Below, in pieces: positions 32,555 through 40,942 of a stretch of DNA of 43,903 nt. The first letter of the stretch is position 1. Every line of letters starts with the position of its first letter. The position numbers were made by a program, and so were the translations under genes. Source of the DNA: Calothrix sp. HK-06 (lineage in GTDB: Bacteria; Cyanobacteriota; Cyanobacteriia; Cyanobacteriales; Nostocaceae); the NCBI RefSeq assembly GCF_001904745.1, contig NZ_MRCD01000076.1, positions 1 through 43,903 of the forward strand, given 5' to 3'. The notes below the pieces were generated by a model. It did no database searches and was not told the DNA's origin. It was given only the letters and a program-made list of their open reading frames with translations.

Positions 32555-32633
32555 GTCACTCTCCGTTAAATTATCGGTGTTTACTGAGTAGCGCAACTAA
32601 TTAAAGCCTCGTCTAAATAAGGAGAATAGATAC

Positions 32634-33197
32634 ATGTCTAATATCGTTGCAATTGCTGGAAGTCCATCTCACCCTTCCAGAACTTATGGACTTTTGGAAT
32701 ATGCCAATACTGTTTTACAGCAAAATGGTTTGAAGACAGATTTAATATCAGTACGCGATTTACCTGCTGAAGATTTGATATTTGGACGCTATGACAGTCC
32801 TGCACTACAAGAACCCAAAGCTTTACTTGAAGCTGCTGATGGCATTATTATTGCTACTCCAATCTATAAAGCAGCTTATACGGGTACATTGAAAGCATTT
32901 TTAGACTTGCTACCTCAAAAAACACTTTTGAATAAAGTAGTTTTACCAATTGGGACGGGTGGAGCTATTACTCATGCTTTGGCAGTAGACTATACACTTA
33001 AACCAGTTCTTTCTGAACTTGGAGCAAGACATATTTTAGGAAGTGTTTATATAATAGATAAACAAATCCAATTAAACGCAGATGCAAAAATTCAGCTTGA
33101 CGAAGAAAGTGAGCAAAAATTAAAGGATGCTCTAAATGAACTAACACAAGCTGTAAATCCTCAATCAGCATCTAAAGAATTGGCTCACGTCAATTAA
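32634..33197 (+). CDS. ssuE: NADPH-dependent FMN reductase (SsuE-like)
   Basis: A 187-residue flavoprotein. It starts IVAIAGSPSHPSRTYGLLEY (FMN phosphate loop GSPS-PS), then ISVRDLPAEDLIFGRYDSPA, ADGIIIATPIYKAAYTGTLK, and LPIGTGGAITHALAVDYTLK, the typical SsuE sequence. SsuE supplies FMNH2 to the alkanesulfonate monooxygenase SsuD. No SsuD gene lies in this window. It is paired with the orphan SsuA and the broken TauD, so it may serve a monooxygenase encoded elsewhere. The ATG at 32634 has AAGGAG upstream. Confidence 0.88.
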   Translation: MSNIVAIAGSPSHPSRTYGLLEYANTVLQQNGLKTDLISVRDLPAEDLIFGRYDSPALQEPKALLEAADGIIIATPIYKAAYTGTLKAFLDLLPQKTLLNKVVLPIGTGGAITHALAVDYTLKPVLSELGARHILGSVYIIDKQIQLNADAKIQLDEESEQKLKDALNELTQAVNPQSASKELAHVN

Positions 33198-33414
33198 GTT
33201 TTTTAGACGTTGCCTCAATATGCCATAGATAGGTAGCAATAAATTCTCTACCTGCTACCTTTTCCTAATCTTTTATCCATCTATATCAACATATTTCTTC
33301 TTCCAAGCTTTCCTATTCTGTTATTGGTAGTAGGTGGGTATAAGCGTTCCTACCTACTATTTTTCTATCAAATATTTTGTCTAATAAGCTTGAAAATAAT
33401 AAGGAGCTTTTGTT

Positions 33415-33630
33415 ATGTTATCTCAACGAGTGGAAAGAGAATTATGCGAAGGTGAAGCTTGGGATTGTTTCTCGACAAGCCAAGTTGAATTAGAGTCACC
33501 AGTAAAAGACCTTTGGGACGATACCAGTCAGCATGAAGAAAATAAGCATAGACTTTTAATTATAGATTTAATAGCTAAAATTATTTTAATATTTACCAAA
33601 CGGATTTTTACGACTAATGAATTATCTTAA
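33415..33630 (+). CDS. small acidic hypothetical protein
   Basis: A 71-residue protein with a good RBS (AAGGAG 8 bases before ATG). The first part is acidic and contains Cys residues at 11 and 18 (ELCEGEAWDCF). The C-terminus is hydrophobic (LLIIDLIAKIILIFTK) and could insert in or associate with a membrane. A small hairpin with a T-run follows. I do not recognise a family. It lies between ssuE and the GST gene. Confidence 0.5.
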   Translation: MLSQRVERELCEGEAWDCFSTSQVELESPVKDLWDDTSQHEENKHRLLIIDLIAKIILIFTKRIFTTNELS

Positions 33631-33644
33631 AAACCGGGTTTTTT
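33629..33644 (+). terminator. short hairpin with T-run after the small acidic gene
   Basis: AAAAACC (33629-33635) and GGTTTTT (33637-33643) form a 7-base palindrome around a single G, overlapping the stop region. Such AAAACCGGGTTTT hairpins are common and could end transcription. Confidence 0.5.
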
Positions 33645-33712
33645 CATTGATATATTATAATAAAAAAATATTTTGGTTACAAACCAGATTTCTTTAATTC
33701 TAGAGGTGTAAA

Positions 33713-34927
33713 ATGCCAAATAATAGCATATCTACTTGGGAGCAACTACTAGAAATTGCTCGACAAAAAACTGATGCTCGTCGCATAGCAAGACCAGGAC
33801 AGTCTCCATCTACGGCGCCGATTCCTAGCAGTCTTCATAAATTGCCCAAAGATACAAAACCTCCAGTTTTATTGTATCGTGATACAAACTCTTGGTGTCC
33901 TTTCTGCGAGCGAGTTTGGTTTGCTTTAGAGGAAAAAGAGATTCCGTTTGAGACAGAATTTATAGACTTGAGTAACAAGCCCAAATGGTACACAGATATG
34001 GTGCCTACAACTCTTGTACCAGCAGCAAAAATTGAGGGCAATCTTGTCTATGAGTCGAAAGATATTCTTTTAGCATTAGAAGAAAAATTCGGTCAAACCT
34101 TACTTCCAGACAACCCAGAGGAAAACTCAGTTGCACGGCAGTTAATCGAAGAAAGTGAAACAAATGGGTTCTTCGGCGCCGCTTATAACTTCCTCAAAGA
34201 AAACACATCAGATTCTATAGAGCTAACAAATCACCAAGCCGCATTTGAAACGAAATTAGATGAACTCGAACAACTTTTAGGAAAATATCCAGGTGCCTAC
34301 TTTTTATCAACATTTAGCTTAGTTGATATATTATACAGCCCTCATCTCGACAGATTAGCAGCAAATTTACCAGTCTATCGAGGCTATCATATCAAAGGGA
34401 ATCCACGTTTCACACGAATTAACGCTTGGTTTGAAGCGCTTAATCAACGTCCTGCTTATCACCGCGTTAAATCAGATGATATTACTAATAACTTACTTCG
34501 GAAAAGAAGATGGGGCGCCCAACCAATAGGAAATCTTTTACCTCCCGACCCAGCATACATCAACGTAACTCAATATCGCGCGGAAGCAGCAGAACGATTA
34601 AGTGATAACCGCGAAGTCGCCATTGGAGACATTCTAAAAAACTCAGGAGTTCAAGCTTTAGCCAAAGATGGTGACATTTCACAAATAAAAGAAGCAATAG
34701 ACTTTCATTTAAGACTGTTAGCTGATTATCTTATTCACGGTGACGAAAAAGTTTTACCTTGGGGAAGAGTTGGGGGCCAAGATAACGCAGACCCAACATC
34801 CTCAGCAGTAGGCGCCATCACATTAGCTTACGTTAGAAATCGTATTTGCGCGCCTCGTGACATGAGTGCAGGCGCCGCAACTGCATTTAGAGCAGCTACC
34901 GATAAAGTACTAGCATCTATCTACTAA
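33713..34927 (+). CDS. glutathione-S-transferase-domain protein, long form
   Basis: A 404-residue protein. After about 50 residues of N-terminal extension comes a thioredoxin-like GST domain: VLLYRDTNSWCPFCERVWFA (CPFC redox motif, about residues 62-65), IDLSNKPKWYTDMVPTTLVP (cis-Pro) and ESKDILLALEEKFG. A helical GST C-domain follows to about residue 260, and the last 140 residues are another helical region (SDNREVAIGDILKNSGVQAL). CPFC GSTs resemble omega or glutaredoxin-like GSTs that use Cys for deglutathionylation or dehalogenation. It is a single gene near cysK and ssuE, which is compatible with thiol metabolism. Confidence 0.83.
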   Translation: MPNNSISTWEQLLEIARQKTDARRIARPGQSPSTAPIPSSLHKLPKDTKPPVLLYRDTNSWCPFCERVWFALEEKEIPFETEFIDLSNKPKWYTDMVPTTLVPAAKIEGNLVYESKDILLALEEKFGQTLLPDNPEENSVARQLIEESETNGFFGAAYNFLKENTSDSIELTNHQAAFETKLDELEQLLGKYPGAYFLSTFSLVDILYSPHLDRLAANLPVYRGYHIKGNPRFTRINAWFEALNQRPAYHRVKSDDITNNLLRKRRWGAQPIGNLLPPDPAYINVTQYRAEAAERLSDNREVAIGDILKNSGVQALAKDGDISQIKEAIDFHLRLLADYLIHGDEKVLPWGRVGGQDNADPTSSAVGAITLAYVRNRICAPRDMSAGAATAFRAATDKVLASIY

Positions 34928-34937
34928 AATTAAAAAT

Positions 34938-34966
34938 CTGGGAAGAACAGGCACATTCCTTCCCAG
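34938..34966 (+). terminator. terminator after the GST gene
   Basis: CTGGGAAG (34938-34945) and CTTCCCAG (34959-34966) form an 8-base stem with a 13-base loop and are followed by GTTT. It lies 11 bases after the stop codon. Confidence 0.7.
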
Positions 34967-35094
34967 GTTTAAATATAAACATCAGGTGTATATCAATTCA
35001 AATGAACAAATTACGGACATGGCATTGTATCAAAATTATAAAGTGATAAAAAAGGCGCCGACCAATATTTATCATAAGTCGGTGCCGGAAGTAA

Positions 35095-35202
35095 TCAAGT
35101 CATATTAGTAGTAAAGCCAAGCCGTCTTCTAGTTATGTGTAACATTGTCCCACTAAAACCGGCGCCAACAATTGTAATTACAAGTGATTCGTTATTATGC
35201 AT
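35095..35202 (-). pseudogene. N-terminal remnant of an FAD/NAD(P)-binding protein
   Basis: From ATG at 35202, the frame encodes MHNNESLVITIVGAGFSGTM then LHITRRRLGFTTNMT and stops at TGA 35095-35097. The segment VITIVGAGFSGTML is a Rossmann GxGxxG dinucleotide loop typical of FAD/NAD(P)-binding proteins. No continuation in the other frames is convincing. It is a 35-codon stump. Confidence 0.55.
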
Positions 35203-35430
35203 AAATATGTTTACTGGTAACAATTTAACTTCTGTCACGTTTAACCGGAAGAATAATTATGATCTTTGCTTTTTTTAATAGTTACAAGGCGTTTTAAATA
35301 TATAAAAAATCTTCAAAACAATAGGTAAACCAAGCTACTTTTAGGCTTCTATTAAAATGTATTTAACTTATTTCATAGAATTAAAACTGAATAAGCAAAA
35401 ATTACAAGCAAGTCCAAAAAATGCTTGAAA

Positions 35431-35604
35431 TCAATATATATACCGTAGTTTAAATCTATACTTGGAAAAGTGAAAGTCTATTTGAATACAAACAGTCTCT
35501 GATTCTCTGCGTAATTCTTGCAATATTAATCCGGCACCAATAAATCCTACATCAGTTGTGATACCGTGAATTGCTCGACTGAAGCAATTTTCAGATGAAA
35601 TCAT
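35431..35604 (-). pseudogene. MgtC/SapB-family remnant
   Basis: From ATG at 35604 a 57-codon frame reads AIHGITTDVGFIGAGLILQE then LRRESETV, after which the match fades. GI-T-vGFiGAG-il is the core signature of the MgtC/SapB membrane family, linked to Mg2+ or phosphate-stress survival. The rest of the about 150-residue domain is absent. One copy of the ACCGTAGTT motif overlaps the 3' end of this frame (35442-35450). Confidence 0.6.
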
Positions 35605-35728
35605 TAGATGCAGAATCTTGATAAATTTACCGTAGTTAAGGGTATACTAAATAAAAGCTTAACCAAAAATTAATTTTTATACTGGTATTAAAATATAGCT
35701 GTTCCTGTTCAAGTTAAACTACGGTTTT
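35442..35728. promoter_or_regulatory. three ACCGTAGTTWA motif copies upstream of cysK
   Basis: Copies are at 35442-35450 (plus, ACCGTAGTT), 35625-35639 (plus, ATTTACCGTAGTTAA) and 35714-35728 (minus, AAAACCGTAGTTTAA). A fourth is at 36166-36178 (minus). The clustering is unusual, since elsewhere single copies precede genes. They could belong to lost genes, to distal control of cysK or to undetected small RNAs. Confidence 0.45.
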
Positions 35729-35926
35729 CAAGTATTCTTTATCTTGATTATAAAAAGCTTTAATGTACAAGCTTCATATGATACAATAAAACAAAAATAC
35801 TATTTATTGATAAATTTTTGGGAGTGATTATTTTTACTTATTGTTTTTCTCGCTAAAGTATGTGATAATCTAATCTTAATAATTGTACGGTAACTTGACA
35901 GAGTTGCAGTACTATAAGAAGAAAGG

Positions 35927-35957
35927 TAGGCTCTACAATTACAAATTGTAGAGCCTA
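35927..35957. repeat. 14-base-stem hairpin TAGGCTCTACAATT
   Basis: TAGGCTCTACAATT (35927-35940) and its complement (35944-35957) enclose only ACA. It is a strong, isolated hairpin in AT-rich DNA that could be a terminator of an unannotated transcript from the left or a dispersed repeat. Confidence 0.8.
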
Positions 35958-36165
35958 TGGAAGGGGGGTTACATTAATTTGGTATTTTCGGTAGCATGTA
36001 AACTAAAGTTTATGTGCTACCTACTTAATGCTAGTAGTACTTAGTTATTTTTACGCTATTTCGGTTTGTTAGTTCTTGACCTGGTATTCAAACTTCATTT
36101 ATTTTTTATCCTTATAAAGGAAATGAACTATAATCATAAATAAGTTTTCTCATTTAATCTTAATA

Positions 36166-36178
36166 TTAACTACGGTTT
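36166..36178 (-). promoter_or_regulatory. candidate sulfur-regulon motif before cysK
   Basis: The minus strand reads AAACCGTAGTTAA, centred about 65 bases before the cysK start codon. Its orientation is opposite to that of the motif before tauD. Confidence 0.45.
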
Positions 36179-36238
36179 GTCGATATATATAAAGTACTAT
36201 AGTAAAGTATTGCTCATTCCAAAAAGTCAAATCTTGCC

Positions 36239-37201
36239 ATGCGAATTGCCCGCGATATCACAGAAACCATTGGTAGGACTCCATTAGTCCAACTTAACCG
36301 TATTCCTCAAAGTGAGGGAGTAAAGGCCAAAATTTTAGTCAAGCTTGAAGGAATGAATCCTTCGGCTTCGGTAAAAGACAGAATTAGCACCAAAATGATC
36401 GCTGCTGCTGAGTCAGCGGGGTTAATTCAACCTGGTAAAACTATTTTAGTGGAACCAACTTCGGGAAATACAGGTATCGCTTTGGCAATGGTGGCAGCGG
36501 CTAGAGGGTATAAATTAATACTGACAATGCCGGATACGATGAGTATCGAGCGACAATTAATACTCAAGGGTTATGGCGCCGAAGTAGAGTTAACACCTGG
36601 AATTAAGGGTATGCAGGGGTCAATTCTTCGCGCGGAGCAAATAGTCGCAAGTACTCCAAATGCATATATGTTACAACAGTTTAGCAACCCAGCGAACCCT
36701 CAAGTTCATAGAGAGACTACAGCAAAAGAAATTTGGGAAGATACCGATGGTCAAGTAGATATTTTAATTGCTGGGGTAGGCACAGGTGGAACAATTACTG
36801 GGGTGAGTCACGCAATTAAGCAGTTAAAACCAGATTTTAAAGCAATAGCTGTTGAACCGAGCAACAGTTCTGTAATTACAGGAGGAAGACCTGGGGTTCA
36901 CAAAATACAGGGAATTGGCGCCGGATTTATTCCTCCTGTTTTGCAATTAGATTTGATTGATGAAGTAATTCAAGTCAGTGACGATGATGCTATTAATTAC
37001 GCACGACGATTGGCATCTGAAGAAGGAATTCTTTCTGGAATTTCAACTGGGGCTGCTTTATGTGCTGCAATTGAGGTAGGCAGACGCCCAGAAAATGCAG
37101 GACGTTTGATTGTGATGGTACAGCCTAGCTTTGGTGAACGTTACTTGAGTACACCATTGTTTAAAAATTTAGTATTGACAGAATTAAGTGCTACCAACTA
37201 A
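36239..37201 (+). CDS. cysK: cysteine synthase (O-acetylserine sulfhydrylase)
   Basis: A 320-residue PLP enzyme. The lysine is in [11 protein letters not shown] (Lys near residue 44), the substrate loop is [10 protein letters not shown], the phosphate loop is [10 protein letters not shown], and [20 protein letters not shown] completes the CysK signature. It uses sulfide and O-acetylserine to make cysteine, the terminal step of sulfur assimilation. The nearby sulfur-type motif and organosulfur genes fit a role in using sulfide released from scavenged compounds. It may be a paralogue rather than the housekeeping enzyme. No clear RBS is seen. A convergent terminator separates it from the next gene. 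Confidence 0.93.
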   Translation: MRIARDITETIGRTPLVQLNRIPQSEGVKAKILVKLEGMNPSASVKDRISTKMIAAAESAGLIQPGKTILVEPTSGNTGIALAMVAAARGYKLILTMPDTMSIERQLILKGYGAEVELTPGIKGMQGSILRAEQIVASTPNAYMLQQFSNPANPQVHRETTAKEIWEDTDGQVDILIAGVGTGGTITGVSHAIKQLKPDFKAIAVEPSNSSVITGGRPGVHKIQGIGAGFIPPVLQLDLIDEVIQVSDDDAINYARRLASEEGILSGISTGAALCAAIEVGRRPENAGRLIVMVQPSFGERYLSTPLFKNLVLTELSATN

Positions 37202-37244
37202 CGCGCTTATTTGGCATCTGGAAATAAAATTGAATATTTACCAA

Positions 37245-37284
37245 CCCGAATTTTGAATCAACCCAAGTTTTTCAAAAAATCGGG
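37245..37284. terminator. bidirectional terminator between cysK and the hydrolase gene
   Basis: CCCGAATTTTGAA (37245-37257) and TTCAAAAAATCGGG (37271-37284) form an imperfect stem with A/T runs on both sides, placed between two convergent genes. Confidence 0.6.
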
Positions 37285-37285
37285 C

Positions 37286-38071
37286 TTATTTTGGTAAAAA
37301 TTTAAGCATTACATTAGCCACTGCATCTGGTGACTCAACCAAAAAACCATGACCGGCGCCTTCAATAATAACAAGCTCGGCATCATTGATACCATCAGCA
37401 AGTCGTTGAGAGAATGCCACAGGTGTAAGAATATCTTCCTTTCCAACAATAACTAATGTAGGGCAGAGAATTTTGTGGAGACGGTCATTAGTGTGATTGT
37501 GGAGGATAGCTCGGCTTTGATGATAAATTCCGTGAGGTGTTGGTAAGGGGTAATATTCAATGATACTAATAATATTTTGAATACTTCCACTTGAGTAAAA
37601 ATTTTCAGTATACATCCAAGGCAGCAAGGTTTTTTGATAAATTTTTCCTTCCAAATGATTAGACAAGTTCCCAAACATCTCAATTATTGAATCAAACTTA
37701 GTGTTCCCTTTTGCCCAAGATGAGAGGAGTATTAAACTTTTGACTTTTTCTGGATGCGCCAAAGCTAATTCTTGGGCAATTTGTCCACCCATTGAATGAC
37801 CTGCTACATGTACTTGAATAATTCCCAAATAATCCAATAGTTCTAAAGTATCATCAGCCATCTGTTTAATAGTATACGGACTATCAGGCGCGGAACTTTT
37901 ACCGACTCCTCGGTTATCTAAGCGAATCACTTGATAATTCTTTACTAGTGCTGGTACAACCAGCGACCAGTAAGAGCTATCACAATCAAACCCAGCAATT
38001 AATAATAAAGGTGTACCCTTTCCTTGAATGTTGTAGTACAAATCAATCCCGTTGACATGGATTTTCGGCAT
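37286..38071 (-). CDS. alpha/beta hydrolase
   Basis: A 261-residue hydrolase. It has the oxyanion loop PLLLIAGFDCDSSYWSLVVP, RLDNRGVGKSSAPDSPYTIK, nucleophile elbow VAGHSMGGQIAQEL (Ser in GHSMG), acid in VGKEDILTPV and His in EGAGHGFLVESP. It resembles the broad group of 3-oxoadipate enol-lactonase-like and haloperoxidase-like enzymes. It is divergent from tauD. The intergenic region holds a sulfur-type motif plus an ATACTGTATT relative on its side, so it may be co-regulated. The substrate is unknown. Confidence 0.87.
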   Translation of the reverse strand: MPKIHVNGIDLYYNIQGKGTPLLLIAGFDCDSSYWSLVVPALVKNYQVIRLDNRGVGKSSAPDSPYTIKQMADDTLELLDYLGIIQVHVAGHSMGGQIAQELALAHPEKVKSLILLSSWAKGNTKFDSIIEMFGNLSNHLEGKIYQKTLLPWMYTENFYSSGSIQNIISIIEYYPLPTPHGIYHQSRAILHNHTNDRLHKILCPTLVIVGKEDILTPVAFSQRLADGINDAELVIIEGAGHGFLVESPDAVANVMLKFLPK

Positions 38072-38194
38072 AATTCCTACTGATAAAATTGGGATGCTTT
38101 TAAAAATATATCTTTTGATAGAGATGTTTTAACAATTTTCCACTTGATTATCCTTGTTTTAATACAGTATTATGATAAAAAACTGTATCTTAGT

Positions 38195-38209
38195 CAGTTT
38201 ACCGTAGTA
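38195..38209 (+). promoter_or_regulatory. candidate sulfur-regulon motif before tauD
   Basis: CAGTTTACCGTAGTA lies about 97 bases before the tauD start, between the divergent hydrolase and tauD genes. A related sequence on the other strand (ATACTGTATT, about 38161) may serve the hydrolase. Confidence 0.45.
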
Positions 38210-38306
38210 TTTACTTGTTTTCGATAGAGAGCTTTCTTTACCCCTAATAGTATCTTTCAATCCGCTACAAATAATCAGTGGTGCAGACCACAAAGGAGAA
38301 ATACAA

Positions 38307-39194
38307 ATGACAGTAACTGCAACACGTATTGCTATTACTCCTACCGGAGGAGCGCTCGGAGCTATTGTCACAGGTCTTGATACAAGTCGTCCTGTGGCGC
38401 CGGAGGTAATTCTGCAACTCAAGCAAGCATGGCGAGATTATCACCTCCTCATCTTTAAAGACCAAATTTTAAACGAAGAGCAACTGTTAGCGTTTGCGAA
38501 TTACTTCGGTGACATATTTCAGTAACCAGCGTATAATATTCCCAAAGGCAAATCGGAAACTGTATTGCCGCCACTCGTTCTTACCCTTTCCAACGCATCC
38601 TATGAAGAGAGTTCAGTAAACTTACGTCCTGGTAATATTGAACTTTTAGCTCATATAGACCATCACTGGTTCGCTGCTCCATCAAGTGGTTCACTTCTAT
38701 ACGCAGTGGAAATACCCGAAGGTGGTCCAGATACTTACTGGGTCAATTTAGTTCAAGCTTATGAAGAATTAGACGAAGCAACTAAGAAGCAGATTGCTAA
38801 CTTGCAGATATTGCATTACAACCCTTTTACCAAACTTCATAAAGGTGATATACCGTCTGCTTCTTACGGCCCTGGTCGAGAGCTTGAACCAGGTGAGAAA
38901 GTAATAGCACACCCACTTGTTCGTACTCATCCAGATAACGGCAAAAAGATTTTATACCTTAATGCAGCAAACGAAGTAGAAATTGTTGACTACAACCCAG
39001 AAGAAGGTGCAAAGTTAATTGAGCGATTGCGGCAGCACATCAAACAACCAAAATTTGCTTACCGACATCATTGGACAAAAGGCGATCTTTTATATTGGGA
39101 TAATCAAGCAACCGCGCATTATCGTCCAGAATTTAATGAGAATGCAACACGAATTCTAAAGCGTGTTACTATTCGGGGTAGTCGTCCCTTCTAG
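38307..39194 (+). pseudogene. tauD: TauD-type 2OG-dependent dioxygenase with one in-frame stop
   Basis: The frame starts MTVTATRIAITPTGGALGAI (RBS AAGGAG, ATG at 38307) and reads VTGLDTSRPVAPEVILQLKQ, HLLIFKDQILNEEQLLAFAN and YFGDIFQ, then TAA (38523-38525). It continues in the same frame: PAYNIPKGKSETVLP, IELLAHIDHHWFAAPSSG (iron His and Asp), DTYWVNLVQAYEELDE, and ATAHYRPEFNENATRILKRV (second His, Arg). Apart from that single stop, the 295-codon taurine/sulfonate dioxygenase family protein looks intact. TauD releases sulfite from taurine or related sulfonates. Only one nonsense change separates it from function, so either decay is very recent or the stop is suppressed or a sequencing error. 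Confidence 0.85.
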
Positions 39195-39218
39195 TTCGCG
39201 TTTAATTCGCACATTCTA

Positions 39219-39240
39219 GAGACGCGATAAATCGCGTCTC
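39219..39240. repeat. palindrome of the GAGAC...GTCTC family, copy 4
   Basis: GAGACGCGAT (39219-39228) and ATCGCGTCTC (39231-39240) flank AA. It shares its whole stem with the copy at 5859 (loop ATTAAT changed to ATAAAT). It lies 12 bases before the methyltransferase start and may overlap its leader. Confidence 0.85.
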
Positions 39241-39252
39241 CAATTTATCTAT

Positions 39253-40062
39253 ATGAACAGCCTCAATTATTACGATAATATTGCACACGTATACGATCAA
39301 ACACGCTGGTTAACAGAATCTGTTGCCGAGGAAGTAGCTGACTTTATTATTAATCTTACCCGTGCGGCGCCAAAAACTAATTTTTTAGAACCAGGTGTAG
39401 GTACAGGATTAAACGTTTTTCCTTTAGTTAAGCGTGGCTATTCCGTAACAGGAATTGATGTTTCTCAAGAAATGCTTGATCAATTTAGTCAAAAATTCAA
39501 CACTACTCCTCCTAATTTAAATTTAATTCATGCTGATGCCTCACAATTGCCTTTTTCAGATAATAGTTTTGATGTTGTATTAACTGTTCATATGCTTCAT
39601 ACTGTCTCTGATTGGAGAGTATTTTTAGATGATATACATCGTGTGCTAAAGCCTGGAGGTTTTTATCTCAATTCTCAATGGATTACTCCACCTGCAAGAA
39701 AAGAATTTGAAGGCTATTTTCGAGAATTTTTAGATAAATATAAAGGAATCAATACAAAATCTAAAGGTGTTAATTCAGCAATACCAGAAATAAACACAGA
39801 AGGATATTTAAATCACAAAGGATACGTATCAAATTACTTAATAGCTAAAGAATGGACAGTTAGTAATACAGTAGAAGAATTACTAAATTTATTTAAATTG
39901 CGCCCATATGGGTTATGTTGGCAAGTTTCAGAAGATATTTTTCATAAAGTCTTAAAAGAATTTGAAGAGTTTTGTATTAAACATTATGGTTCTTTGAAGA
40001 CTATTCTCTCATCTGAAGCAAAATTTGAAATATGGGCTTACAGTTTACCTCTTACGCCATAA
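39253..40062 (+). CDS. class I SAM-dependent methyltransferase
   Basis: A 269-residue methyltransferase. Motif I is TNFLEPGVGTGLNVFPLV (about residues 40-57), motif II VTGIDVSQEMLDQF, then LIHADASQLPFSDNSFDVVL, TVHMLHTVSDW and DDIHRVLKPGGFYLN. This is a Methyltransf_11-type protein with a distinct helical C-terminus. It starts at ATG 39253 just after a strong hairpin, and it converges on the maleylpyruvate-isomerase-like gene with an 11-base overlap of the stop regions. The acceptor is unknown. Confidence 0.87.
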   Translation: MNSLNYYDNIAHVYDQTRWLTESVAEEVADFIINLTRAAPKTNFLEPGVGTGLNVFPLVKRGYSVTGIDVSQEMLDQFSQKFNTTPPNLNLIHADASQLPFSDNSFDVVLTVHMLHTVSDWRVFLDDIHRVLKPGGFYLNSQWITPPARKEFEGYFREFLDKYKGINTKSKGVNSAIPEINTEGYLNHKGYVSNYLIAKEWTVSNTVEELLNLFKLRPYGLCWQVSEDIFHKVLKEFEEFCIKHYGSLKTILSSEAKFEIWAYSLPLTP

Positions 40063-40903
40063 TTGCGACAAACTGAATTAGCGGCGCTACAGCATTCATA
40101 TCACCGACCACTTGGACATGCTGTCTGGCTTCGTCGGAAAGCAAACTTTTAGTCCAAATTCGCCAAATTATATGAGCAGGAACAATAATAGACGTTTGTG
40201 CTGCTGGGTTTATGCCGCTCCATAACGACCAAGTACCACGTTCTCGTTTTAACGTCCAACCAAGTGTCACTGGGTCTGTAGTTGAAATTGATACAAATAC
40301 CCCATCATGTGCCTCAAATTTACGATATGCAAACGGCAATCCGCGCGCGAAGGTTTCGAGTAGAGGTGTTAGCAGTAAGGGTGCATAAAGTGGCGGACGT
40401 TCTGTAGCATCACGTAGCTGCTGTTGGTGATGCCATTTCTCCGTATACTCGCGCGCAATATCAAACCAGTTGCGGGAAACAGTTTCTCCAGCCCAAGCAA
40501 CACCAAGTCCATCAGCATTGGCATCCATTCCCTCAAACAACGAAATCAGCACTTTATCATATATCTCTATTAGTTCAATTAGAACCTGTGGGCTGACGCG
40601 ACGCATTCCCATCATGAACTCACGGTTATCTTGCTGTATAAAAGCTACCAGTTCTTCAATCCCACTGAATGATGGCATTGGTGAGCGGTAGCTGTCACGC
40701 AAGCTCGAAACACGTCGAATGCTACCGTGAAGCAAATGTGCTGTAAGGTCTTTAACATTACGGTCTTTATGTATAGTCGGCCTAGTCCAGTCAACTGGCG
40801 CCAAGTCACGAAGTAAATCGAGCAGCGCTTTGTTGATAACATGAAACGGTTCTATAACGGAAATAGGGACTGTATGGTCAAGACGTGTTTCGGTGGAGAA
40901 CAT
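40052..40903 (-). CDS. maleylpyruvate-isomerase-like (DinB/MDMPI fold) protein
   Basis: A 283-residue protein of the mycothiol/bacillithiol-dependent isomerase fold. The metal-binding DinB-like residues are in VKDLTAHLLHGSIRR (first His) and AREYTEKWHHQQQLRDA (paired His), with the fold opening FHVINKALLDLLRDLAPVDW. A C-terminal SCP-2-like or small alpha/beta region follows (TLGWTLKRERGTWSLWSG). Cyanobacteria lack mycothiol, so another thiol or none is likely used. It overlaps the 3' end of the methyltransferase gene. Its role is uncertain, but the fold is thiol-linked like other genes around. Confidence 0.82.
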   Translation of the reverse strand: MFSTETRLDHTVPISVIEPFHVINKALLDLLRDLAPVDWTRPTIHKDRNVKDLTAHLLHGSIRRVSSLRDSYRSPMPSFSGIEELVAFIQQDNREFMMGMRRVSPQVLIELIEIYDKVLISLFEGMDANADGLGVAWAGETVSRNWFDIAREYTEKWHHQQQLRDATERPPLYAPLLLTPLLETFARGLPFAYRKFEAHDGVFVSISTTDPVTLGWTLKRERGTWSLWSGINPAAQTSIIVPAHIIWRIWTKSLLSDEARQHVQVVGDMNAVAPLIQFVAIMA

Positions 40904-40942
40904 AATTTCTTACGGTAGCTAGCATTAAGCTTAACAGTTTTA

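Larger units (their letters stand above)
34967..36238. other. 1.3-kb gene-poor stretch before cysK
   Basis: No intact gene was found. It holds two decayed gene starts on the minus strand (see 35095-35202 and 35431-35604), four copies of the ACCGTAGTTWA motif between 35442 and 36178, and a 14-base-stem hairpin at 35927-35957. The rest is AT-rich. It may hold an extended regulatory region for cysK or a graveyard of older genes. Confidence 0.6.

Noticed and set aside
35880-36238. Possible riboswitch (SAM or similar) before cysK
   Set aside because: No conserved riboswitch core was recognised; only one isolated hairpin is present.
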